Assembly (NCBI GenBank): GCA_028288085.1
Contig: JAQBOK010000381.1
Location: 1-64,000 of the forward strand
Length of the DNA: 64,000 bases
Direction of reading: 5' to 3'
Source of the DNA: Mucilaginibacter sp.
GTDB taxonomy: Bacteria; Bacteroidota; Bacteroidia; Sphingobacteriales; Sphingobacteriaceae
Numbering within the stretch: the stretch's first letter is position 1; each line of letters starts with the position of its first letter. Shown in pieces: positions 40,917 through 49,193 of the stretch. The notes beneath the pieces are model-generated. The model did not search any database. It had not been told where the DNA came from and saw nothing but the letters and a program-made list of their open reading frames with translations. A program made the position numbers and the translations under genes.

Positions 40917-42089
40917 ATGAATAAAAGAAAATTGCGCATGGGCATGGTTGGCGGTGGAAAGGATGCCTTTATTGGCGCCATACACCGTATTGCTGCTAAT
41001 ATGGATGGCTTGATCGAATTGGTTTGCGGAGCCCTTAGCATACACCAGGACGTAGCAAAAGAAAGTGGTAAAATGCTTTTTTTACCCGAAGACAGAACTT
41101 ACACCAGTTACGAAGAAATGATGGCAGCGGAGAGTAAACAACCCGCTGATAAACGCATGGATTTCGTAACAATAGTAACACCGAATTTTGCACATTTTGC
41201 TCCGGCAATGCTTGCATTAGAAAATGGGTTTAATGTGGTGATAGAAAAACCGGTAACTTTTACCTTGGACGAAGCTAAGCAGCTAAAGAAAAAGGTGGAT
41301 GAAACCGGGCTGATGCTACTATTAACACATACCTATTCTGGTTACCCAATGGTAAAGGAGGCGAGGCAAATTGTTAAAGATGGTTCGTTAGGTAAAATAA
41401 GAAAAATTTACGTGGAATATCACCAGGGCTGGCTTAGCCGCCTGTCTGAGCGTGAAGGTAATGCGCAGGCTGCATGGCGCACTGATCCGAAAAAATCAGG
41501 CAAAAGCGGGTGCATGGGCGATATCGGAACGCATGCCGCGCATTTAGCCGAATATATTTCGGGGTTAAAGATCACGCAAATGTGTGCCTCGTTAAATACA
41601 GTTGTTGAAGGCCGTATGCTTGACGATGACGGCGCAATATTGTTGCGTTTTGAAGATAACGCTACGGGCGTTCTCTCAGCATCGCAGGTAGCAGCGGGTG
41701 AAGAAAATGCACTTAAGATTCGTGTTTATGGCGAGAATGGAGGCCTGGAGTGGGCTCAGCAGGAACCAAATACATTGACTTTAAGATGGATAGATAAACC
41801 AGCACAAACACTGAGGGCAGGCTCAAATTATGCAGACAGGGAATCATCTTACGCTACTCATAACTGCCGCACACCCGGAGGGCATCCGGAAGGATACCTT
41901 GAGGCATTCGGAAATCTTTACCGCAACTTTGCGCTAAGTTTAAGCGCAAAATTGAATAATGAAGAACCTCATAAGGAATGGTTGGATTTTCCGGGTATAG
42001 ATGATGGTATAAGGGGGATGGCATTTATTGATAATGTAGTAGCCTCGAGCCAATCGGAGAAAAAATGGACCGATTATGTTGTCAATTAA
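40917..42089 (+). CDS. Gfo/Idh/MocA family oxidoreductase, no export signal
   Basis: LRMGMVGGGKDAFIGAIHRIAANMDGLIELVCGALS; FVTIVTPNFAHFAPAMLALENGFNVVIEKPVTFTLDEAKQL. Confidence 0.93.
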   Translation: MNKRKLRMGMVGGGKDAFIGAIHRIAANMDGLIELVCGALSIHQDVAKESGKMLFLPEDRTYTSYEEMMAAESKQPADKRMDFVTIVTPNFAHFAPAMLALENGFNVVIEKPVTFTLDEAKQLKKKVDETGLMLLLTHTYSGYPMVKEARQIVKDGSLGKIRKIYVEYHQGWLSRLSEREGNAQAAWRTDPKKSGKSGCMGDIGTHAAHLAEYISGLKITQMCASLNTVVEGRMLDDDGAILLRFEDNATGVLSASQVAAGEENALKIRVYGENGGLEWAQQEPNTLTLRWIDKPAQTLRAGSNYADRESSYATHNCRTPGGHPEGYLEAFGNLYRNFALSLSAKLNNEEPHKEWLDFPGIDDGIRGMAFIDNVVASSQSEKKWTDYVVN

Positions 42090-42107
42090 TTTATTATAAA
42101 CAAGTAA

Positions 42108-42143
42108 CCAACTCTCCCTTTGGAAAGGGCCGGGGGTAGGGCT
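42108..42143. repeat. Second, shorter copy of the GC-rich intergenic repeat family, opposite orientation
   Basis: CCAACTCTCCCTTTGGAAAGGGCCGGGGGTAGGGCTT; its reverse complement starts AAGCCCTACCCCCGGCCCTTTCC, similar to the left arm at 40820. Confidence 0.55.
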
Positions 42144-42155
42144 TAATCAATATTT

Positions 42156-43211
42156 ATGAAAACCATTAAAGGGCCGGCGATATTCTTAGCGCAGTTTATA
42201 GGCGACGAGGCACCATTTAACAGCCTTCCATCCATTTGTAAATGGGCAAAAGGCTTAGGTTATAAGGGCGTTCAGCTTCCTACCAACGATGCCCGCTTTA
42301 TCGACTTACAAAAAGCTGCTGAAAGCAAAACCTATGCTGATGAAATTAAAGGCATAGTAAATGAACAGGGTTTAGAAATAACCGAACTTTCAACACATTT
42401 ACAAGGTCAGCTGGTTGCAGTAAATCCGGTATACGATGAGCTTTTTGATGCTTTTGCACCACAGGCTTATAAGAACAATCCTTCTGAAAGGCAAAAATGG
42501 GCCGTGCAGCAAGTTAAATTTGCTGCAAAGGCTTCCCAAAATTTGGGTTTAAATGCAAGCGTTACTTTTAGCGGCGCTTTGCTTTGGCCAATGATGTACC
42601 CCTGGCCACAACGCCCCGCCGGAATAGTGGAAACAGGCTTTACTGAATTAGCCAAACGCTGGGAGCCTATATTAAATGTTTATGACGAATGCGGTATCGA
42701 CCTTTGTTATGAGATCCATCCGGGCGAGGATTTGCATGATGGTATAACTTATGAGATGTTTTTGGATAAAGTAAATCAGCATCCGCGCGCTTGTTTGTTA
42801 TATGATCCTTCGCACTTTGTGCTGCAATGCCTTGATTATTTAGAATATATTGATAATTACCACGAGCGTATTAAAATGTTCCATGTAAAGGATGCAGAAT
42901 TTAATCCTACCGGGAAACAGGGTGTATATGGCGGCTACCAAAATTGGATAGACCGTGCGGGCCGTTTTCGCTCATTGGGTGATGGACAGGTCGATTTTAA
43001 AGGCATTTTTAGCAAACTAACCCAATATGATTATACCGGATGGGCGGTATTGGAGTGGGAGTGCGCTTTGAAAAATTCTGAAGACGGTGCAAGAGAAGGC
43101 GCCGAATTTATTAAGAACCATATTATAAAAGTTACAGAAAAGGCATTTGATGATTTTGCCGCTTCCGGATCAGATGATGCATTTAATCGTCGCTTATTAG
43201 GATTGGATTGA
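42156..43211 (+). CDS. Sugar phosphate isomerase/epimerase (TIM barrel), no export signal
   Basis: MKTIKGPAIFLAQFIGDEAPFNSLPSICKWAKGLGYKGVQLP...CYEIHPGEDLHDG...LLYDPSHFVLQ...MFHVKDAEF. Confidence 0.92.
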   Translation: MKTIKGPAIFLAQFIGDEAPFNSLPSICKWAKGLGYKGVQLPTNDARFIDLQKAAESKTYADEIKGIVNEQGLEITELSTHLQGQLVAVNPVYDELFDAFAPQAYKNNPSERQKWAVQQVKFAAKASQNLGLNASVTFSGALLWPMMYPWPQRPAGIVETGFTELAKRWEPILNVYDECGIDLCYEIHPGEDLHDGITYEMFLDKVNQHPRACLLYDPSHFVLQCLDYLEYIDNYHERIKMFHVKDAEFNPTGKQGVYGGYQNWIDRAGRFRSLGDGQVDFKGIFSKLTQYDYTGWAVLEWECALKNSEDGAREGAEFIKNHIIKVTEKAFDDFAASGSDDAFNRRLLGLD

Positions 43212-43268
43212 GAAGATGAAAATTCAATAAGCTTATAAATAAACCAATTAAACCCTGAAAATTAGCTC

Positions 43269-44480
43269 ATGCAAACTATTAACCGTACACAACTTTTTCG
43301 GGCAAGCTGTCTGTCTTTGTTAGTGACTTCATTATCCTTTGGTATCCGTGCAGGTATACTAAACAAGTTGGGTACCGATTTCCAGTTAGATAAAACTCAA
43401 CTGGGTACTATTACAGCCACGGCTTTTTGGGGTTTTCCATTAGCAGTTGTTTTTGGCGGTATTATAGTGGATATCATAGGGATGAAAAAATTACTGGTAG
43501 TAGCTTTTTGCTTTCACCTTGCGGGTATTTTGCTTACCATATTCGCACAAGGATACTGGACACTTTTCCTGTCAACTTTATTGATAGGGCTTGCTAATGG
43601 TACGGTTGAAGCCGCCTGTAATCCTTTGGTGACTGCTTTATATCCAGAAAGCAAAACAACCAAATTAAATCACTTTCATTTATGGTTTCCGGGTGGTATA
43701 GTAATAGGTACCTTGATTGTGCTTTTATTAAATAAAGTTGGTCTTGGATGGCAGGTACAAGTTAGCCTGATGTTAATCCCAACATTTATTTATGGCTATT
43801 TATTCTCCAAACTGGATTTTCCTGTTACTGAAAGGGTTTCATCCGGCGTTTCAACGTCAGGAATGTACAAAGCCCTGTGGAACCCGTTATTTATTTTTAT
43901 GTTCATCTGTATGTTTGGTACAGCCATTACCGAATTATTCACCGGGCAATGGATAGATGTGCTGCTAAAAAATGTAACCGATAATGCCATTTTGATATTG
44001 ACTTTAGATACAGGTGTGATGGTTGTAGGGCGCGCATTTGCTAAACCTGTATTAAAGATTGTGCCACCGCAGGTATTATTATTAATATCAACCATATTGG
44101 CAGCTCTGGGCATATATTTACTAAGCACGGTTACAGGTCCCGGAATTTATGCGGCGGCTATTATATTTGGCATGGGAGTTTGTTACTTCTGGCCTACTAT
44201 GCTCGGTTTTGTTAACGAAAACCTTCCTAAAACGGGCGCTATTGGATTAAATTTAATGGGTGGTGCAGGAATGTTCGCCGTATCACTGTATACGATAGTT
44301 ATGGGTAGGTACTATGACAATATTGTTAAAGCTGCTAATGGTGATAATGTGACTGCTGGCCCTAAAATATTACAAGCGACACTTATAATACCTTTGGTTT
44401 TAATAGTAGCATTTACTGGTTTGGTTGTGTATATGAAGACAAAAAATAAAACAAAACCTTTGCCGCAGGTTGCTGTATAA
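43269..44480 (+). CDS. MFS transporter
   Basis: About 12 TM segments; FQLDKTQLGTITATAFWGFPLAVVFGGIIVDIIGMKKLL; NGTVEAACNPLVTALYPESKTTKLNHFHLWFPGG. Confidence 0.88.
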   Translation: MQTINRTQLFRASCLSLLVTSLSFGIRAGILNKLGTDFQLDKTQLGTITATAFWGFPLAVVFGGIIVDIIGMKKLLVVAFCFHLAGILLTIFAQGYWTLFLSTLLIGLANGTVEAACNPLVTALYPESKTTKLNHFHLWFPGGIVIGTLIVLLLNKVGLGWQVQVSLMLIPTFIYGYLFSKLDFPVTERVSSGVSTSGMYKALWNPLFIFMFICMFGTAITELFTGQWIDVLLKNVTDNAILILTLDTGVMVVGRAFAKPVLKIVPPQVLLLISTILAALGIYLLSTVTGPGIYAAAIIFGMGVCYFWPTMLGFVNENLPKTGAIGLNLMGGAGMFAVSLYTIVMGRYYDNIVKAANGDNVTAGPKILQATLIIPLVLIVAFTGLVVYMKTKNKTKPLPQVAV

Positions 44481-44616
44481 ATTATTGCCGGATTGTTTAA
44501 ATTGCAGGCTAACAAATTAAATCAAACAAACAAAATTTATCGTGAAGCTATAGCTCTGAAACAAAATTCAAATTGCTAATAATAGCTTCATAATCATTAA
44601 AAAACAAGTAACTCCA

Positions 44617-45063
44617 ATGAAAAAAGTATTCGTCATTTTAGGCTTAAGCCTTATAATAGCCGCTTGCGGCAATGGAAAATCTGGTAGCAGTTCATCTGCC
44701 GATAGTACTGCCGCTGCTAATAAAACTGCAGTTGCAACCAATTCAGATGCGGCACAGGATACCGCTGCGAGCCATAATGGCACCGAAAAAACAGCCGGAA
44801 CACCGTCTGCAGCAGGTGCACAGTTAATTGCGAAAGCTGACTGCCTGGGTTGCCATAAGGAACAGGAAAAACTAATTGGTCCGGCTTATGCAGATGTTGC
44901 CAAAAAATACACTGCGTCACCAGCAGTGATAGATACTTTGTCTAAGAAGATCATTAATGGGGGTAAAGGGAACTGGGGTGATGTACCAATGAGTGCACAC
45001 GCTTCCCTTTCTATGGATGATGCCCGCATTATGGTTAAATATATCTTATCCCTAAAAAAATAA
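44617..45063 (+). CDS. c-type cytochrome lipoprotein
   Basis: Lipobox IAAC, Ser/Ala/Thr-rich linker, heme motif CLGCH followed by LIGPAYADVAKKY and a distal VPMSAH Met ligand. Confidence 0.9.
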   Translation: MKKVFVILGLSLIIAACGNGKSGSSSSADSTAAANKTAVATNSDAAQDTAASHNGTEKTAGTPSAAGAQLIAKADCLGCHKEQEKLIGPAYADVAKKYTASPAVIDTLSKKIINGGKGNWGDVPMSAHASLSMDDARIMVKYILSLKK

Positions 45064-45099
45064 GGCTAACTTTTTAATATTCATCTTAATATACAAACC

Positions 45100-46350
45100 A
45101 TGACCGCAGCCACCCGAGTTAAATTATCTACAATGATGTTTCTTGAGTTTTTTATCTGGGGGGCATGGTTTGTAACGATGGGGACGTATCTAACCAAAAC
45201 ATTAAGCGCTACCGGTACGCAAAACGCGGGAGCTTACGCCACTCAATCATTGGGTGCTATTATAGCACCATTTATTATTGGATTGATTGCCGACCGTTAT
45301 TTTTCGGCCCAAAAAATATTGGGTGTTTTGCATTTGATAGGTGCTGCTTTGATGTTTTATGAATCAAAAGCGCCTGATTTCGGCAGCTTTTATCCGGGTA
45401 TATTGGCATATATGATTGTTTATATGCCCACGCTTGCACTGGTAAATTCTGTTTCATTTAAACAAATGACAAACCCAAGTAAGGAATTTCCCTGGATAAG
45501 AGTTTTTGGAACAGTTGGGTGGATAGTTGCCGGGGTAACCATTGGTTGGTTAGAATGGGAGAAAAGCGGATCGCTGGCTTTAACCTTTAAAATGGCTGCT
45601 ATCGCATCGTTAATATTAGGGCTGCTAAGCTTTACGCTACCAAACACACCTCCAATAAAAAAAGGTCAAAAAACAACGTTTGGAGATATCATAGGGCTAG
45701 ATTCTATAGGTTTATTAAAGAACAGGTCATATCTTATTTTCTTTATTGCATCAATAGCTATTTGTATTCCATTGGCGTTTTATTACAACTTCACCAATCC
45801 ATTTCTGAATGAGATTGGTATGAAAAGAGCCGCGGGAGTACAGTCTTTGGGCCAGGTTTCGGAGTTTGCCTTTATGATTGCTATGCCATTCTTTTTTGTC
45901 CGGTTGGGTGTTAAAAAAATGCTTGCCATGGGCATGCTGGCCTGGGCATTGCGGTACGTATTTTTTGCCTATGGCGATGTAGGAAGTAATTATTGGATGC
46001 TGATAGCGGGTATAGTAATTCATGGTGTTTGTTATGATTTCTTCTTTGTAACAGGCCAGATATATACAGATAAATTAGCCGGAGAACGCTTTAAGAGTGC
46101 AGCGCAGGGATTTATTACACTGGCAACTTATGGAGTGGGAATGTTAATTGGTTATTATATATCGGGGCCAATAGTTGATCATTGGCAACCTTCGCCAACA
46201 ACACATGACTGGAAAACTATTTGGCTGATACCTGCGGGCATTGCAGCTCTTGTATTAGTGGTGTTTTTATTGTTTTTTAAAGATAGAAACAACACTGAAA
46301 CACAACCGGGTTTGGATATAGAAGAACCTTCATCCAGCATACAGATATAA
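45100..46350 (+). CDS. Nucleoside permease NupG-like MFS transporter
   Basis: LSTMMFLEFFIWGAWFVTMGTYL; PTLALVNSVSFKQM; FPWIRVFGTVGWIVAGVTIGWL. Confidence 0.88.
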   Translation: MTAATRVKLSTMMFLEFFIWGAWFVTMGTYLTKTLSATGTQNAGAYATQSLGAIIAPFIIGLIADRYFSAQKILGVLHLIGAALMFYESKAPDFGSFYPGILAYMIVYMPTLALVNSVSFKQMTNPSKEFPWIRVFGTVGWIVAGVTIGWLEWEKSGSLALTFKMAAIASLILGLLSFTLPNTPPIKKGQKTTFGDIIGLDSIGLLKNRSYLIFFIASIAICIPLAFYYNFTNPFLNEIGMKRAAGVQSLGQVSEFAFMIAMPFFFVRLGVKKMLAMGMLAWALRYVFFAYGDVGSNYWMLIAGIVIHGVCYDFFFVTGQIYTDKLAGERFKSAAQGFITLATYGVGMLIGYYISGPIVDHWQPSPTTHDWKTIWLIPAGIAALVLVVFLLFFKDRNNTETQPGLDIEEPSSSIQI

Positions 46351-46363
46351 TTAATCATCAACT

Positions 46364-47254
46364 ATGGGTAGTCAACAAAACCGCAGATCGGCCATTAAAA
46401 ATTTACTTGCAGGTACAGCGGCTGTAACCGTATCAGGTATGTTATCATCTTTCACCACATCCGCAGACAACGAACAAGGTTTTGCACCACTAAAGGGAAA
46501 TATCAATCATTCGGTAAGCCCCTGGTGTTACAGCGAATTGACACTCGATCAGCTTTGTACGGTATCAAAAGAAATCGGCATAAAAGGCATCGACCTTTGC
46601 GGCCCTAAGGACTGGCCCACACTGCAAAAGCATGGCTTGTATTCGCCAATGTGCAATGGCGCCGAAATAAATTTAACAGATGGGTTTGGCGATACACAAT
46701 TTCATTCAACCCTGATCAAGAATTACACAGAAATGATTCCGTTAGTAGCCAAAAATGGCTATACCAACCTGATATGCTTTAGCGGCAGCCGCAGGGGAAA
46801 GGACGATGAAACCGGCTGGAAGAATTGCGAAGAAGGCATCAAAAAACTGCTTAGCGTAGCTGAAAAGAATAAAGTAGTACTGTGCATGGAACTGCTGAAT
46901 AGCAAGATAGACCATAAAGACTACCAGTGTAACCGTTCTTCATGGGGCGCAGAATTAGCCAGGCGCATAGGCTCTGAAAACTTTAAGTTATTGTTTGATA
47001 TCTACCACATGCAAATTGATGAGGGCGATATCATAAGAAATATAACCGATCATCATCAATACCTGGCTCATTTTCATACCGGCGGTATTCCCGGCAGGCA
47101 TGAGATAGACGATACACAGGAGCTATTTTATCCGGCTGTAATGCGTGCCATTGTAGCTACGGGCTATAAAGGGTATGTAGGGCAGGAGTTTGTGCCGAAA
47201 CGTGAGGATAAGATTGCCTCGCTGCGCCAGGCTATACAGATATGTGATGTATAA
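46364..47254 (+). CDS. Hydroxypyruvate isomerase-like TIM barrel protein, Tat-like leader
   Basis: QNRRSAIKNLLAGTAAVTVSGML leader; SGSRRGKDDETGWKNCEEGIKKL; LLFDIYHMQIDEGDIIRNI; HFHTGGIPGRHEID. Confidence 0.9.
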   Translation: MGSQQNRRSAIKNLLAGTAAVTVSGMLSSFTTSADNEQGFAPLKGNINHSVSPWCYSELTLDQLCTVSKEIGIKGIDLCGPKDWPTLQKHGLYSPMCNGAEINLTDGFGDTQFHSTLIKNYTEMIPLVAKNGYTNLICFSGSRRGKDDETGWKNCEEGIKKLLSVAEKNKVVLCMELLNSKIDHKDYQCNRSSWGAELARRIGSENFKLLFDIYHMQIDEGDIIRNITDHHQYLAHFHTGGIPGRHEIDDTQELFYPAVMRAIVATGYKGYVGQEFVPKREDKIASLRQAIQICDV

Positions 47255-47284
47255 ATGAATCTATCTAAAAAACTAATATAAACT

Positions 47285-48160
47285 ATGACAACAAGAAGAA
47301 CATTTTTAACCCAGGCAGGATTAGCAACAGCCGGTGTGTTGTTGGCACCCGGTCTGTTAAAAGCAGAAACTAACCACATAGCTGGTTTGCAGCTATATAC
47401 CCTTCGAGATTATTTACCTAAAGATGCAAAAGGCTGGATAGAAAAAGTTGCCAAAGCAGGATATAAGGAAGTTGAAACTTACGGCTATTCAAAAAAGGAT
47501 GGTTTTTGGGGTATGGATGCAAAAGAATTCAGCGCTGTGCTTAAAGCCAATGGCTTGACCACGCCGAGCGGCCATTACGGGATGGACATGTTTTTTGTTG
47601 AAGGAAAATCAGACGATCTTAAAAGCTATATCGAGGCGGCCACTATTACCGGCCAAACCTATGTTGTTGTGCCATCCATCAATGAGAGGGTTTTAAAAAG
47701 CGCAAACGATTTTAAAAAGGTTGCCGAAAATTTGAATAAAGCTGCCGAACTGTGCAAACAATCCGGATTAAGATTGGGTTACCATAACCATAATTTTGAA
47801 TGGAAGCCGGTTGATGGCACTACTTTTTACGATACAATATTAAAAGAAACAGATCCGAAACTGGTACACATGGAAATGGACATCTTTTGGGTTGTTCGCG
47901 CCGGACAAGATCCGATAAAAATATTTGAAAAACATCCGGGCCGTTTTGCTTTATGCCATATTAAGGACAGGGATAAAAAGAATACCGATATTAATACAGA
48001 AATAGGGAAGGGCAGTATCGATTTTAAAACTATACTGGCAAAAGGTAAATTGGCGGGCTTAAAACATTTTATTGTGGAGCAGGAAAACTTTACCAATATA
48101 GACCCCTATACCAGTATTGCAGAAAGCGCGGCGTATGTAAAGAACGTATTGCATGTGTAA
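47285..48160 (+). CDS. Sugar phosphate isomerase/epimerase, Tat-like leader; paralog of 33260
   Basis: MTTRRTFLTQAGLATAGVLLAPGLLKA leader; IAGLQLYTLRDYL...RLGYHNHNFEW...EMDIFWVVRAG...LCHIKDRD. Confidence 0.92.
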   Translation: MTTRRTFLTQAGLATAGVLLAPGLLKAETNHIAGLQLYTLRDYLPKDAKGWIEKVAKAGYKEVETYGYSKKDGFWGMDAKEFSAVLKANGLTTPSGHYGMDMFFVEGKSDDLKSYIEAATITGQTYVVVPSINERVLKSANDFKKVAENLNKAAELCKQSGLRLGYHNHNFEWKPVDGTTFYDTILKETDPKLVHMEMDIFWVVRAGQDPIKIFEKHPGRFALCHIKDRDKKNTDINTEIGKGSIDFKTILAKGKLAGLKHFIVEQENFTNIDPYTSIAESAAYVKNVLHV

Positions 48161-48212
48161 TTAACTATTAAACCAAACTAATAAAACCAGTATTTAACTA
48201 AATTGTATTAAG

Positions 48213-48980
48213 ATGAAATATAAGATCATATTAGCGGCATTAATGGCAGGTAGTTTTTTTATGGCCAAAGCGCAGGAAAAAGCAAAACCAGAAGATACAG
48301 AAACATGGGATCCGATCCCTAAAGTGGTAACACCAGGAAATACTTTCAGGGATGCCCCTTCTGATGCTATTGTTTTATTTGATGGTAAAAACCTGGATGA
48401 ATGGGTGCAGGCTGATGATCAATCTGCAGCAAAATGGAACGTTAAGGGAGATATATTAACAGTGAACAAGCAGTATGGTAATATTGAAACCAAACACAAA
48501 TTTACCAACTACCAATTGCATTTGGAGTGGCGTGTACCCGCCAGTATAACCGGTTCAGGCCAGGCAAGGGGCAACAGTGGTGTATTCCTTGCTTCATTGG
48601 GGAAAGGCGATGCTGGTTATGAATTACAGGTATTGGATTCCTACAATAACAAAACATATGTTAATGGCATGGCAGGTAGTATTTATAAACAAGCTATTCC
48701 ACTTGCTAATCCCGGCAGAAAACCCGGTGAATGGCAAACTTACGATGTAATATGGACAGCTCCTGTTTTCAATGCAGATGGTTCTGTAAAATCTCCGGCA
48801 AAAGCTACAGTATTCTTTAATGGTGTATTGGTTGAGAATAATTTTGAATTGAAAGGTCCCACTCTTTATATCGGAAAACCTGAATACAAAGCGCATGGCG
48901 CTGCGCCAATAAAACTGCAGGCACATGGCGATAAAAGCGAACCTTTAAGCTACCGCAATATTTGGGTGAGAGAGCTGTAG
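48213..48980 (+). CDS. DUF1080 (3-keto-disaccharide hydrolase, PF06439) protein, secreted
   Basis: Signal peptide; SDAIVLFDGKNLDEWVQ; LHLEWRVPASITGSGQARGNSGVFL; YELQVLDSYNNKTYVNGMAGSIYKQ. Confidence 0.93.
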   Translation: MKYKIILAALMAGSFFMAKAQEKAKPEDTETWDPIPKVVTPGNTFRDAPSDAIVLFDGKNLDEWVQADDQSAAKWNVKGDILTVNKQYGNIETKHKFTNYQLHLEWRVPASITGSGQARGNSGVFLASLGKGDAGYELQVLDSYNNKTYVNGMAGSIYKQAIPLANPGRKPGEWQTYDVIWTAPVFNADGSVKSPAKATVFFNGVLVENNFELKGPTLYIGKPEYKAHGAAPIKLQAHGDKSEPLSYRNIWVREL

Positions 48981-49002
48981 TTAATTATATAGAAACCTTC
49001 CT

Positions 49003-49041
49003 TAAAAGAGGCTTTGTCTGTAGTGGGCAAAGCCTCTTTTA
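49003..49041 (+). terminator. Strong terminator ending the oxidation locus
   Basis: 14-bp perfect stem TAAAAGAGGCTTTG...CAAAGCCTCTTTTA. Confidence 0.85.
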
Positions 49042-49193
49042 TATTTCTTACCTCTTTAGTACAACTTCAGGAGTAATTTTTTCTCATTGATTTTGAACTT
49101 ATTATAATTTTCTTCGTATAAATAAATTAACGATTAATTAATACCATCCTGTTTGTGTTTTTTGGGAACAGGTGAAACCTCTGATTTTATTTA

